Below are positions 7,768 through 16,153 of a DNA stretch of 57,464 nucleotides, in pieces. A program made the position numbers and the translations under genes. The DNA is from Caulobacter sp. D5 (GTDB taxonomy: Bacteria; Pseudomonadota; Alphaproteobacteria; Caulobacterales; Caulobacteraceae), in the NCBI RefSeq assembly GCF_003185805.1, contig NZ_QHJY01000059.1:1-57464 (forward strand). The letters are read 5' to 3'. Under the pieces are notes generated by a model, which saw only the letters and a list, made by a program, of their open reading frames with translations, did no database searches and had not been told where the DNA came from. The first letter of the stretch is position 1, and the number at the start of each line of letters is the position of its first letter.

Positions 7768-8768
7768 CAAAGCCTCACCACGGTTTTGCCCAGGCTCCTG
7801 CCAGCAATCAGATCGACGAAGGCCTGCGGGATTGCGTCCAGGCCATCGCGCACTTGGGTCTCGGTCTGGATCGCGCCGTTGCGCAGCCAGTCGCCGACGC
7901 TGCGTTGGAAGGCGGGCCACAGGTGCTGATGGTCACGTACGTGATAGGATTTGAGCTCGACCTGCGAGGTCATCATCCGCCAGGTCCAGGCGCCGGCCCG
8001 TTCCGAGAAGGGGGTGGCGCTGTCATAGGCCGAGACCATGCCGCACACCGCGACCCGGCCCTGGGGATTGATCAGCGACAGGGCCGCATCCAGCTGGGCG
8101 CCGCCGACATTGTCGAAATAGACGTCCAGGCCGTCGGGCAGGGCGGCCGCCAGGCGTTCGCGCCAGTCGGCCTGCTTGTAGTCGATCACGGTCTCGACGC
8201 CGGCGACGTCCGTCAGCCAGGCTTGCTTGTCCGCCGAGCCGACGGTGGCCACCGTCCGGCAACCGATCAGCCGGGCCAGTTGGACGGCGAGACTTCCGAC
8301 CGACCCCGCGGCCGACGAGACCAGGACGCTCTCGCCAGGCCGGGCGCGCGCCACCTCGATCAGGCCGACATAGGCGAAGAAGCCGCCAACCCCCAGCGGT
8401 CCCATGTGCCATTCCAGCGGATCCCCGCCGGCAGTGATCTTCCGCGTTTCATCGCCGCGACCGACGGCGAAGTCGCGCAGGCCCTGATAGTGGCCGACGA
8501 GTTCGCCGGGCGCATAGCCGGGGTGGCGAGACTCCACGACCTCGCCGATCGAGAAGCTGTGTAGCCCCGCGTTCAGAGGCGCGGTGCCGTTGGCGAAGAA
8601 TACCCGCCGCACCGGGTCGATCGACAGCAGGCGGTTGGCGATCAGGAACTCGCCTGGCGCCAGGTCAGGCAGGGCGGTTTCGGCGACGGCGAAATCGGCG
8701 GCGCTCAAGGGGCCGGCCGGACGGCGGACGATGTGCACCTCTCTGGCGGTGCGGGGAGTGGACGTCAT
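7767..8768 (-). CDS. NADP-dependent oxidoreductase, zinc-free MDR superfamily (CurA-like)
   Basis: This 333-aa medium-chain dehydrogenase/reductase probably reduces an enone or enal with NADPH. The N-terminal GroES-like part contains LLSIDPVRRVFF. The Rossmann part has SAAGSVGSLAVQLARLIGCR and later VDVYFDN-type DVYFDNVGGAQLDAAL and GRVAVCGMVSAYD, the usual CurA/leukotriene-dehydrogenase signature. No zinc ligands are seen, as expected. It sits between the TonB receptor and the binding protein, so it may act on the imported compound or its product. The substrate is not predictable. Confidence 0.92.
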   Translation of the reverse strand: MTSTPRTAREVHIVRRPAGPLSAADFAVAETALPDLAPGEFLIANRLLSIDPVRRVFFANGTAPLNAGLHSFSIGEVVESRHPGYAPGELVGHYQGLRDFAVGRGDETRKITAGGDPLEWHMGPLGVGGFFAYVGLIEVARARPGESVLVSSAAGSVGSLAVQLARLIGCRTVATVGSADKQAWLTDVAGVETVIDYKQADWRERLAAALPDGLDVYFDNVGGAQLDAALSLINPQGRVAVCGMVSAYDSATPFSERAGAWTWRMMTSQVELKSYHVRDHQHLWPAFQRSVGDWLRNGAIQTETQVRDGLDAIPQAFVDLIAGRSLGKTVVRL

Positions 8769-8860
8769 GGCGGCTCTTCCAGGAAGTCGGGCGAGGGGCG
8801 GTTCGACTGGGATAAGGGTGGACGCCGCCGTCCCGGGGACGGCGGCGTCCGAGGCCGGCG

Positions 8861-11167
8861 TCAGAAGCTGTGGCGGACCTCGAGATAGACCGTGCGCGGG
8901 TCCGTCCAGCTTGCCGAATAGAAGGTGGCGTAGGCCGGCGAGCCGTTGGTCGTGCCCAGGCCCGACCAGACGAGATAGCGGCGGTCGAGAAGGTTGCGGC
9001 CGCGCAAAGCCGCCTTCCAGGCGCCGTCGGGGCTCTTCCAGCGCAGGGCCGCGTCCAGGAAGGTCTGCGGCGGCATGCGGTTGTAGGGGCTGTTGGCCGC
9101 GGTCAGGAAGGTGGCGCCCTGGTAGGAGAGATCAACGCCCAGCGTCAGCTCGCCGGGCAGGCCGACGGGTAGGCGGTAGTCGCTGGCGATCTTGCCCTGG
9201 AACTTGGGCGCGTTGGGCAGCGGCGAGCCTGAGTGCGCCGAGGTCGGCACGATCGCGCCGCCGGCCAGCACCACCTGGCTGTAGGCGCCGCGATAGGTGT
9301 CCAGTTCCGTGTCGAGCCAGGAGGCGGTGGCGTCGAGGCTCCAGTCGCTCGTGACCTGAGCCGCCGCTTCGACCTCGATTCCCACCGAGTGGCCGTCGCC
9401 GGCGTTGAAGCGCCGGCTCATCGCCGTCAGCGGGTCGTAGGCGCTGATCTGGATGTCGGTGAAGTCGTTCCAGAACACCGCGCCGTTCAGGCGCACACGC
9501 CCACCTGTTAGATCGCTCTTCACGCCCGCCTCGTAGGTGGTCACCTTCTCGGGCGCGTAGGGCGTGATGGCCTGGCGCGAATTGCTGGGGCTGTTGGCGC
9601 GGAAGTCGAAGCCGCCGGACTTGGCCCCCTGGCTGATCGAGGCGTAGGCCTTGACCCCAGGCGCGGCCTGGAACGTGGCCGACAGCCGCGGCAGCAGCTG
9701 GGTCCAGCTCTTGTGAGCCTTCACGTGCCAAGCCGTCGCGGTCGGCGCGCCGTAGAGGATCGCCAGCTCGTCGGCGACCTGGGAGACGTCGGTAACCGTG
9801 AAGGTGTGGTCGCCGCCGGCGATCAGCCAGCTCAGGGTCTCCTCCGTCGTATGGCGTTCGACATTGTAGCGCAGGCCGCCGGTCAGGGTCAGGCGCGGTG
9901 TCAGGTCGTAGTCGGTCTGGACATAGGCGGCGGCGTTGTAGGTTTTCTGGTCGATGGCGGCGTGGACCGGCGTGAAGACGATCCGGTTGGGCGAGCCATA
10001 GAAGGTGGTCGAGGCGTTGACGTTGCGTCGGGTGATCCAGTCTTCGTAGAGCAGGTAGACGCCGGCCACGACGCGGGCCTTGCCCGCCGTTCCGCTGAGC
10101 TTCAGGTCCTCCGACCAGGCGTTGTCGTAGTAGCGCAGGGGCGAGGAGTTGCGGGCGAAGCGGTCGCCGGTGTTGTCGTAGTTGGCGTGGTCCTCGAACA
10201 CCCGCCAGGCCGTGACGCTGGAAACTTGCCAGCTTGGCGACACCCTGTAGAGCGTGGTCGCCGTCAGCCCCGCCTGGCGATAGCGGTTCTTAGGGTAGAT
10301 CGGAGAGTTCAACGCGTACTTGTCGGCGTTGAGCAGGTTGCCGTAGCCGCGGTTGAGGCTGTCGTCGGCCGTGCCGTCCACGGCTAGGGTGAAGTCGAGG
10401 TCGGCGGTTGCTGTGAACCGCAGCTTGGCGCGGGCCTGGGTCAGGGCGATGTCGTTCTCGCGGCGATCCAGGGTGCGGTTGTAGTCGGTCCCGTCGCGCT
10501 GGTGGCGGCTGATGGCGAAGCTGCCATAGACCTTGTCCTCGACGATCGGGCCGCTGACCAGGGCGCCCAGCTTGATCTCGTCGAACGAGCCGTAGCCGGC
10601 CAGGAGCTCTTTGCGTACCTGGTTGTCGGGAACGACGGTGGTCAGTCGCACAGCGCCGCCCTCGACCTGGTGGCCCAGGTGGATCACCGGGCCGCGATCG
10701 ACCTGGATGTCGGCGATGTCCAGAAGCTCCTGCATCGCGCCGAGATTGCGGGTGATGTAGACCCCGTCGACGAAGGTGCCGACCGAGGGCTCGCCCTGGG
10801 CGTCCAGCTCGCCGATGCCGCGCAGGAAATACTGGGCGGCCGAATAGCTCATGGTGTTGCGCGGCTGGTAGAGGTTGGGCGTCAGGTTGACGAGGTCCAG
10901 GGTGCTGGCCACGCTCCGCCGCTCAAGCACGTTCGCCGTCAGCACCGAGATCGAGGCCGGGTCGCCCTGGGCCAGGGCCGCCTTTCGCTCGGCTTGCTTG
11001 GCGGCGGTCACGACCACGCGATCGACCTCGGCCGCCGAGGCGTCGGGCGCGTCCGCAAGGTCGGGGTCGGCCGCGTGGGCGGCCGAGAGGCTGAGAAAGG
11101 CGAGCGCGGCGCCCGCAACGAGGCGGCGTTTGAGGCGCGGGCGCGCCGGCGTTTGGATCTGTCGCAA
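8861..11167 (-). CDS. TonB-dependent outer-membrane receptor
   Basis: This 768-aa protein imports a ligand across the outer membrane using TonB energy. It has a basic signal peptide ending near SLSAAHA, a plug domain (about 55-170) with ASTLDLVNLTPNL and FLRGIGELDAQGEPSVG, and a 22-strand-type barrel ending in the usual aromatic C-terminus (VYLEVRHSF). The plug and barrel resemble the iron-siderophore-like receptors that in Caulobacteraceae carry many non-iron ligands. The start is TTG, supported by GGGGGA just upstream. The neighbours suggest an organosulfur or similar organic ligand. Confidence 0.95.
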   Translation of the reverse strand: MRQIQTPARPRLKRRLVAGAALAFLSLSAAHAADPDLADAPDASAAEVDRVVVTAAKQAERKAALAQGDPASISVLTANVLERRSVASTLDLVNLTPNLYQPRNTMSYSAAQYFLRGIGELDAQGEPSVGTFVDGVYITRNLGAMQELLDIADIQVDRGPVIHLGHQVEGGAVRLTTVVPDNQVRKELLAGYGSFDEIKLGALVSGPIVEDKVYGSFAISRHQRDGTDYNRTLDRRENDIALTQARAKLRFTATADLDFTLAVDGTADDSLNRGYGNLLNADKYALNSPIYPKNRYRQAGLTATTLYRVSPSWQVSSVTAWRVFEDHANYDNTGDRFARNSSPLRYYDNAWSEDLKLSGTAGKARVVAGVYLLYEDWITRRNVNASTTFYGSPNRIVFTPVHAAIDQKTYNAAAYVQTDYDLTPRLTLTGGLRYNVERHTTEETLSWLIAGGDHTFTVTDVSQVADELAILYGAPTATAWHVKAHKSWTQLLPRLSATFQAAPGVKAYASISQGAKSGGFDFRANSPSNSRQAITPYAPEKVTTYEAGVKSDLTGGRVRLNGAVFWNDFTDIQISAYDPLTAMSRRFNAGDGHSVGIEVEAAAQVTSDWSLDATASWLDTELDTYRGAYSQVVLAGGAIVPTSAHSGSPLPNAPKFQGKIASDYRLPVGLPGELTLGVDLSYQGATFLTAANSPYNRMPPQTFLDAALRWKSPDGAWKAALRGRNLLDRRYLVWSGLGTTNGSPAYATFYSASWTDPRTVYLEVRHSF

Positions 11168-11253
11168 GGTATCCCCCAGAGCTGGTTTCGGCTTGCGGCA
11201 ATTCCACGGTTGGGTGGGGCGATCAAACGATTATGTTGAATATAAACTATTGA

Positions 11254-11275
11254 ATTATAACGGAAAAATTCTGAA
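11254..11275 (-). promoter_or_regulatory. Possible promoter of the TonB receptor gene
   Basis: The stretch 11225-11280 is sharply AT-rich in a GC-rich region. It contains a perfect TATAAT on the minus strand (11259-11254), about 90 bp upstream of the TTG start of the receptor. A convincing -35 box is not visible (TTCAGA at 11275-11270 has a spacing of only 10), so an activator may be needed. Confidence 0.28.
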
Positions 11276-11343
11276 TAGGCGTGCGAATGCGCTCCCGGCG
11301 CGGCGCGGCGGAAGGGCGTGGTCATTGCGGCGGCTTCCATCGT

Positions 11344-12702
11344 TCAGGAGGCGGCGCTGATGGCGACCGGCGGTCCGTGCGGCCAGGTCGGGCGGCCAAG
11401 GCCCAGACGCTCGCGCAAACTGGTCGCGCGGCTTTCGGGGGCGACGCGACCACGCCGCACAAGTTCTGGAAGCACCAGATCGATGAAGTCGGTGAGGCCG
11501 CCAGGCAGGGTGGCGGGCATGAGATTGAACCCGTCGCATCCGTAGGCCTCGAACATCGCCTCCAGCGCATCGGCGACGTCGATGGGATCGCCAACCACCT
11601 GCCAGTGGCCACGACCGGGCGCCAGGCGCTGATAGAGTTGTCGAACGCTGAGCCCTTCACGTCGGGCCAGGTCCAGCACCAGCGACTGTCGACCCCGGGC
11701 GGTCTGCGATGGCGGGCGGGCCGGCAAGGGGCCGTCGAGATCGAGCGGCGGCAGCGGGTCACCGCCGGACAGGTTGCGCAAGAGGTCCAAGCCCACGATC
11801 GGATCGACCAGGGCCTGCAGGGCTCCAAGCTTGGCCTGCGCCTCTTCCCGGGTTGGAGCCACGATCGGCACGACGCCGGGCAGGATCTTGAGGTCGTCGG
11901 GTCTGCGGCCGTGGGCGGGCAGGCGGCTCTTGAGGTCGGCGTAGAAGGCTGCGGCCGTCTCGGGGCTGGACTGGGCGGTGAAGACGAGGTCGGCGGTGCG
12001 GGCGGCCAAGGCCTTGCCGGGCTCGGAGCTTCCGGCCTGGACGATGATCGGCCGCCCTTGTGGCGGCCTGGGAATGTTCAGGGGGCCGCGAACCCGAAAG
12101 TGCTCGCCAGCATGGTCGAGGCGGTGGAGGCCGTTTGGATCGAAGAACCGGCCGTTGCTGCGATCCTCGACGAAGGCCCCGTCGTCCCAGCTGTCCCAAA
12201 GCCCGCGGACGACATCGACGAATTCCTCGGCCCGGGCATAGCGGTCGGCGTGCGGGATGGGCGCCTGGTGTCCGAAGTTGAAGGCCGCGCCGGGGTCGGC
12301 CGAAGTGACGGCGTTCCAGCCGGCTCGCCCATCGCTGAGATGGTCGAGGGAGGCGTACTGGCGGGCCAGGACGTAAGGATCCGAAAAGCTGGTCGAGGCG
12401 GTGGCGACCAGCCCGATCGTGCTGGTGGTCGCGGTCAGGGCCGAGAGCAGGGTGAGCGGCTCGAAGCCGTAGACGCCGTTATGGGCCTTGCGGCTGGCGG
12501 CCTCCGGCGACTCCAGCTGCACCTCCACAAAGTCGGCGAGGAAGTAGAGGTCAAAGCCGGCAGCCTCGGCCTGGCGCGCCAAAGCGACATGCTCGGAGAG
12601 GCGGCGCAGTGTCCAGGCGGCCGGATCGCGCCAGCCGGCCACATGGTGGCCGGCTGGGTGAACGAACAAGCCCAGGATCATCTGTTCGCCGCGCCGGCGC
12701 AT
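11344..12702 (-). CDS. FMN-dependent monooxygenase, NtaA/SnaA/DszA family
   Basis: This 452-aa luciferase-like protein is the oxygenase half of a two-component flavin monooxygenase; relatives act on nitrilotriacetate, dibenzothiophene sulfone and similar compounds. The TIM barrel begins LGLFVHPAGHHVAGWR. Family signatures include FDLYFLADFVE, GRAGWNAVTS, RYARAEEFVDVVRGLWDSW and RGPLNIPRPPQGRPIIVQAG. The start has AAGGAGG five bases upstream. No separate flavin reductase gene is adjacent; the NADP-dependent oxidoreductase at 7767-8768 is a different family and is not an obvious partner. Confidence 0.93.
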   Translation of the reverse strand: MRRRGEQMILGLFVHPAGHHVAGWRDPAAWTLRRLSEHVALARQAEAAGFDLYFLADFVEVQLESPEAASRKAHNGVYGFEPLTLLSALTATTSTIGLVATASTSFSDPYVLARQYASLDHLSDGRAGWNAVTSADPGAAFNFGHQAPIPHADRYARAEEFVDVVRGLWDSWDDGAFVEDRSNGRFFDPNGLHRLDHAGEHFRVRGPLNIPRPPQGRPIIVQAGSSEPGKALAARTADLVFTAQSSPETAAAFYADLKSRLPAHGRRPDDLKILPGVVPIVAPTREEAQAKLGALQALVDPIVGLDLLRNLSGGDPLPPLDLDGPLPARPPSQTARGRQSLVLDLARREGLSVRQLYQRLAPGRGHWQVVGDPIDVADALEAMFEAYGCDGFNLMPATLPGGLTDFIDLVLPELVRRGRVAPESRATSLRERLGLGRPTWPHGPPVAISAAS

Positions 12703-12802
12703 CTGCCCTCCTTGTCCCTTCGGACGGGAGGCGGACCCTAGGCGTCGATGGCCGGGGCGATAATCCTGGCGATTGTCCGGTTATTGCGGACGAATTGGTC
12801 CG

Positions 12803-13732
12803 CTATGCCGCGCTCAGACGCTGAGCTGACGACTGGACTGAAGGCTGGACGGGCAGAAGGGCGCCGGCCAGGAAATCGACGAACAGCTTGACCTTGGGCG
12901 AGTTGAAACGGCTCTGCGGCCACAGCGCCCGAAAGACGCCGCGATGAGCCACGTACGGGTCCAGGATGGGGACCAGCCGTCCGTCCTGCAGCTGGGCGTG
13001 AACGGCGTAGTCGGGCAGGCAGGCCAGGCCCATGCCCTGTTCGGCCATCTGCACCAGCGGCTCGATGGTGCTGGCGACCACGCTGCGCGGCAGATCCAGG
13101 GAAAGCTCCGCGCCGTCCCGCAGCAGCCGCCAGGGCGCCAGCTTGCCGGTCGCCGGATACTTGTGATGCAGGCAGGCGTGGCCGAGCAGGTCCTCGGGCG
13201 TGGCGGGCGCGCCATGGCGCGCGAAATAGGCCGGCGCGCCGACCAGCCGGTGGCCGAAGGTGCCGAGGGTGCGGGTGATCAGCTGGGAGTCGCTGGCCTC
13301 GCCGGTGCGCACCACCACGTCGAAACCCTCGTTGATCAGGTCGACGATCCGGTCGGTGAAGTCGAGATCGAGCTCCACGGACGGATAGGTCCTCATGAAG
13401 CCGGTCAGGGCCGGCATCATCAGCATGCCCACCAGGGGCAGGCTGACACGCAGGCGCCCGCGCGGCGCGCCCTGGCCCTCCGTCAGCTCGGCCTCGGCCT
13501 GGGCGATCTCGCCCTGGATGCGCTGGCAGCGCTCGAGAAAGACCTCGCCCTCCGGCGTCAGGGCGATGGAGCGGGTACTGCGATGGAAGAGCCGCACCCC
13601 CAGCCGCTCCTCCAGTCTGGCCACGGCCTTGCCGACGCCCGATGACGAAATGCCAAGGTTGCGCCCCGCCAAGGTGAAGTTACGCGTCTCGGCGGCCTGG
13701 ATGAACACATTGAGCTGGCCGAAATTATCCAC
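12803..13732 (-). CDS. LysR-family transcriptional regulator
   Basis: This 309-aa regulator has an N-terminal winged helix-turn-helix (about 1-60, with FTLAGRNLGISSSGVGKAVARLEE and LFHRSTRSIALTPEG) and a LysR substrate-binding domain that senses a small molecule. The start is GTG with AGAGGA upstream. It is divergent from the HD-phosphohydrolase/transporter operon across a 223-bp gap and lies just upstream of the monooxygenase gene on the same strand. It could therefore control either the sulfur-type genes or the metabolite locus; position alone cannot decide. Confidence 0.95.
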   Translation of the reverse strand: MDNFGQLNVFIQAAETRNFTLAGRNLGISSSGVGKAVARLEERLGVRLFHRSTRSIALTPEGEVFLERCQRIQGEIAQAEAELTEGQGAPRGRLRVSLPLVGMLMMPALTGFMRTYPSVELDLDFTDRIVDLINEGFDVVVRTGEASDSQLITRTLGTFGHRLVGAPAYFARHGAPATPEDLLGHACLHHKYPATGKLAPWRLLRDGAELSLDLPRSVVASTIEPLVQMAEQGMGLACLPDYAVHAQLQDGRLVPILDPYVAHRGVFRALWPQSRFNSPKVKLFVDFLAGALLPVQPSVQSSAQRLSAA

Positions 13733-13805
13733 GCGGGGGGTCCTCTACGACTGTCTGCCACGGCCCTCGTCGCCATAGAGACGGGGACGCGCGCCCGTAG
13801 GCAAG

Positions 13806-13818
13806 TGAGGTTTTCTCA
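13806..13818. promoter_or_regulatory. T-N11-A dyad in the LysR/HD divergent region
   Basis: TGAG at 13806-13809 and CTCA at 13815-13818 are inverted around five bases (GTTTT), giving the T-N11-A form typical of LysR binding sites. It lies 73 bp upstream of the LysR start and 137 bp upstream of the HD gene. The arms are short, so chance is possible. Confidence 0.3.
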
Positions 13819-13955
13819 ACACAAGATTGTGCAGCCTCAATGGTCGGTCCGATGGTCGCTTCGGACTCTGTGGTCCGCTCTCTGTGGACCCCAACACCGC
13901 TTCCGCCGCCCGGCGGCCAAGGCCGATGATGTCTCGCCCGCCGTGCGAGGACGCC

Positions 13956-14534
13956 ATGGACAACGTGATCGGTTTCATTCTGGAGCTCGACAAGCTCAAG
14001 GGCGTGACCCGCAAGGTCAAACCGCTGGGGCTCGATCGCTACGAGAACCCCGCCGAGCACAGCTGGCAGATGGCCTTGGCCGCCACCGCGTTGCAGCCCT
14101 ATGCCGCCGAGCCCGTGGACATCTCGCGGGTGATCTCGCTTCTGCTGGTGCACGACGTTGGCGAGATCGACACGGGCGACGTCATGGCTTTCGTCGAGAC
14201 GGGCCTTTCAGAGCGCAAGGTTGCTGAGCGACAGGCCGTCGAGCGGATCTTCGGCGTCCTGCCGCAGGGCCAGGCCTGGACGCTGATCGCGCTGTGGGAC
14301 GAGTTCGAGGCCGAGGAGACGCCCGAGGCGCGCTTCGCTCACGCCATCGATCGGGCCATGCCGGTGCTGCTCAACCTCGCCAACAACGGCCAGAGCTGGC
14401 GCGAGAACGGCATCAGCCACGACCGCGTGGTTGCGCGGGTGGCCGAACCGATCCGGCGGGGCTGCCCCGGGCTCTGGGCTCATATCGAGGCCAAGCTCGG
14501 CGCCGCGCGCCAGGAGGGTCTGTTCGGTGCCTAA
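13956..14534 (+). CDS. HD-domain phosphohydrolase (YfbR/HDDC2-like, candidate 5'-nucleotidase)
   Basis: This 192-aa protein belongs to the HD_3 group related to YfbR 5'-deoxynucleotidases, metal-dependent enzymes that dephosphorylate nucleoside monophosphates. Visible metal ligands are His in NPAEHSWQMA, His-Asp in LLLVHDVGEID, and a later Asp in FAHAIDRAMPVLLN. The ATG at 13956 is chosen because GAGG precedes it by five bases; a longer upstream frame is not supported. It overlaps the next gene by 8 nt, forming an operon with two transporter genes. In context it may remove phosphate from a nucleotide product of the neighbouring NRPS locus; this is inference. Confidence 0.9.
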   Translation: MDNVIGFILELDKLKGVTRKVKPLGLDRYENPAEHSWQMALAATALQPYAAEPVDISRVISLLLVHDVGEIDTGDVMAFVETGLSERKVAERQAVERIFGVLPQGQAWTLIALWDEFEAEETPEARFAHAIDRAMPVLLNLANNGQSWRENGISHDRVVARVAEPIRRGCPGLWAHIEAKLGAARQEGLFGA

Positions 14535-15003
14535 GGCCGCTAGCTCCGAGACGATCCTGGCCTTGGCGGCGGGGATCGTGCTGGCCTCGATGATCGCGAT
14601 CAACAGCCGCCTTGCGCACTTTTCGTCGCCGCTCTTCGCATCCTGGGTCGCCCACGGCGTGGGGACCGTTGCAGCCTTGATCGCCGTCGTGGCCTGGCGG
14701 CGAGCAGCGCCTGACGCGGCGGTCGCGGCGTCGCCGCCCGGCGGCGGGCGCTGGCCGCGCTGGATCTATCTGGGCGGGGTGCCAGGCGCACTGACCGTCC
14801 TGCTGGCGGCGATCACCGTCAACGGACCGCTGGGTTTTTCGGGGACCCTGGCGCTGATGCTGGCCGGCCAGATGCTGTTTGGCGTCGCCGCCGACCGCTT
14901 CGGGTGGCTTGGCCTGGAGCGGCGCGCGCCAACCGCCGGCGGACTCCTGGGCCTTGGGCTGGTGCTGATCGGCAGCCTCGTCATCATCGCCGCGGCGGGC
15001 TGA
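14527..15003 (+). CDS. YdcZ-family (DUF606) small transporter, first subunit
   Basis: This 158-aa membrane protein is of the DMT/YdcZ type with about five hydrophobic segments, including ILALAAGIVLASMIAINSRL and GLLGLGLVLIGSLVIIAAAG. The start is GTG, overlapping the HD gene by 8 nt. Half-length members usually occur as adjacent pairs that form a heterodimer, as here. The substrate is unknown; export of a metabolite from the convergent locus is a reasonable inference. Confidence 0.88.
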   Translation: MPKAASSETILALAAGIVLASMIAINSRLAHFSSPLFASWVAHGVGTVAALIAVVAWRRAAPDAAVAASPPGGGRWPRWIYLGGVPGALTVLLAAITVNGPLGFSGTLALMLAGQMLFGVAADRFGWLGLERRAPTAGGLLGLGLVLIGSLVIIAAAG

Positions 15004-15005
15004 CC

Positions 15006-15479
15006 ATGTTGATCGCCGTCCTCATCGCTCTGTCCAACGGCCTGTGCATCGGCGTCAGCCGCGGGATCAACGGCCATCTGGGCCGCCGCGAAGGCGCCTT
15101 GCGCGCCTCGCTCTGGAACCACGTCGTGGGCTTCGTCTTCCTGTCGGCGCCGATCGCCCTGCAGGGGGCGGGGGCCTTCCACGTCGGCCCTGCGCCATGG
15201 TTTGCGTGGATCGGCGGTGTCCTGGGCGTGGCCTTCGTGGCCCTCAACAGCCATGTCGTTGTGCGGCTGGGCGCCAGCCGCACGGCCGGCCTGGTGGTCG
15301 GGGCCCAGATGCTGACCGGCGTGGTGATCAGCAATCTAGGCGCGGCGATCGACGGACGCACCCTGGTGCGGCTGGCCGGCGCGGCCCTGATCGTCGCCGG
15401 GATCTGGCTGGCCAACAATCCGGGCGCGATCGCGAGACTGCGCCCGGCGCTGGCGGCTCAGACGGGCGAGCCGAAGTAG
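15006..15479 (+). CDS. YdcZ-family (DUF606) small transporter, second subunit
   Basis: This 157-aa membrane protein is homologous to its upstream neighbour and starts two bases after its stop. It has about five membrane segments, with conserved GLCIGVSRGINGHLGRREGA and GLVVGAQMLTGVVISNLG. The last 22 nt overlap the 3' end of the uracil phosphoribosyltransferase gene on the opposite strand, so the two operons converge tightly. With the first subunit it probably forms one drug/metabolite exporter. Confidence 0.88.
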   Translation: MLIAVLIALSNGLCIGVSRGINGHLGRREGALRASLWNHVVGFVFLSAPIALQGAGAFHVGPAPWFAWIGGVLGVAFVALNSHVVVRLGASRTAGLVVGAQMLTGVVISNLGAAIDGRTLVRLAGAALIVAGIWLANNPGAIARLRPALAAQTGEPK

Positions 15480-16141
15480 CGGTCGCCGAAATCGCCGATG
15501 CCCGGCAGCATGTAGGCGTTCTGGTTCAGCCGCTCCTCGATCGCCGAGGCGACGATCCGCAGCTTGGGAAAGCGGCTGGCCAGCACCGTGACCCCCTCGG
15601 GGGCGGCGATGAACGCCACGAAGACGATGTTCTCCTCGGCCACGCCCTGTTGCAGCAGCAGGTCGACGGCCGCCACGGCGGTGCCGCCGGTGGCCAGCAT
15701 CGGATCGAGCAGCAGCACTTGGCGGCCGGCGATGTCGGCCGGAAGGTTCTGATAGTAGAACTTCGGCGTCTTGGTGACCTTGTCGCGCTGGATCAGGATC
15801 TTGCCGATCCGTACGCCGGGAATAATCGCCCGCAGCTCGCCCTCCATGCTCTCGCCGGCCCGGATCACCGACACCCCGCAGATGTGCTCGGCGAAGGCCA
15901 GGCCCTCATAGGCCCGGCCTACCGGCGTCTCGACGGAGCGCGGCGCGAAGGGCAGCAGGTCCAGGGCGCTTTCGAGCAGCAGACGGATGATGCGGCCGCT
16001 GTAGTGGACGAAGTCGACGCGCGAGGCGGAGCGATCGCGCACGACCGTGTGCAGGGCGCGCAACTGCCGCGTCTGGGGCAGGACGTGCAGGCCCGCCTCG
16101 ATCGACGGACGGGCCAAGGTGGGAGCTTGGTCAAGCGGCAT
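15458..16141 (-). CDS. upp: Uracil phosphoribosyltransferase
   Basis: This enzyme makes UMP from uracil and PRPP in the cytosol. The 227 aa carry the PRPP loop in QVLLLDPMLATGGTAVAAVD, the uracil-binding GIGDFGDRYFG end, and the dimer and catalytic region RAGESMEGELRAIIPGVRIG. The start has an AAGGAG site. It is the last gene of the DUF4243/psuG/tautomerase/NRPS operon, 12 nt behind the DUF4243 stop. In the Streptomyces minimycin locus a UPRT protects the producer by enlarging the UMP pool; a similar role here is inferred from the gene set. Confidence 0.96.
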   Translation of the reverse strand: MPLDQAPTLARPSIEAGLHVLPQTRQLRALHTVVRDRSASRVDFVHYSGRIIRLLLESALDLLPFAPRSVETPVGRAYEGLAFAEHICGVSVIRAGESMEGELRAIIPGVRIGKILIQRDKVTKTPKFYYQNLPADIAGRQVLLLDPMLATGGTAVAAVDLLLQQGVAEENIVFVAFIAAPEGVTVLASRFPKLRIVASAIEERLNQNAYMLPGIGDFGDRYFGSPV

Positions 16142-16153
16142 GGGGGGTCTCCT

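Noticed and set aside
8870-9731. Long open frames opposite the TonB receptor gene on both strands
   Set aside because: GC-rich third positions create shadow frames; these lack ribosome binding sites, start inside a strong gene and have Arg/Gly/Ala-biased composition.
13827-13955. Longer N-terminus of the HD phosphohydrolase
   Set aside because: The extra 43 codons are poor in family similarity, and a GAGG site precedes ATG 13956.
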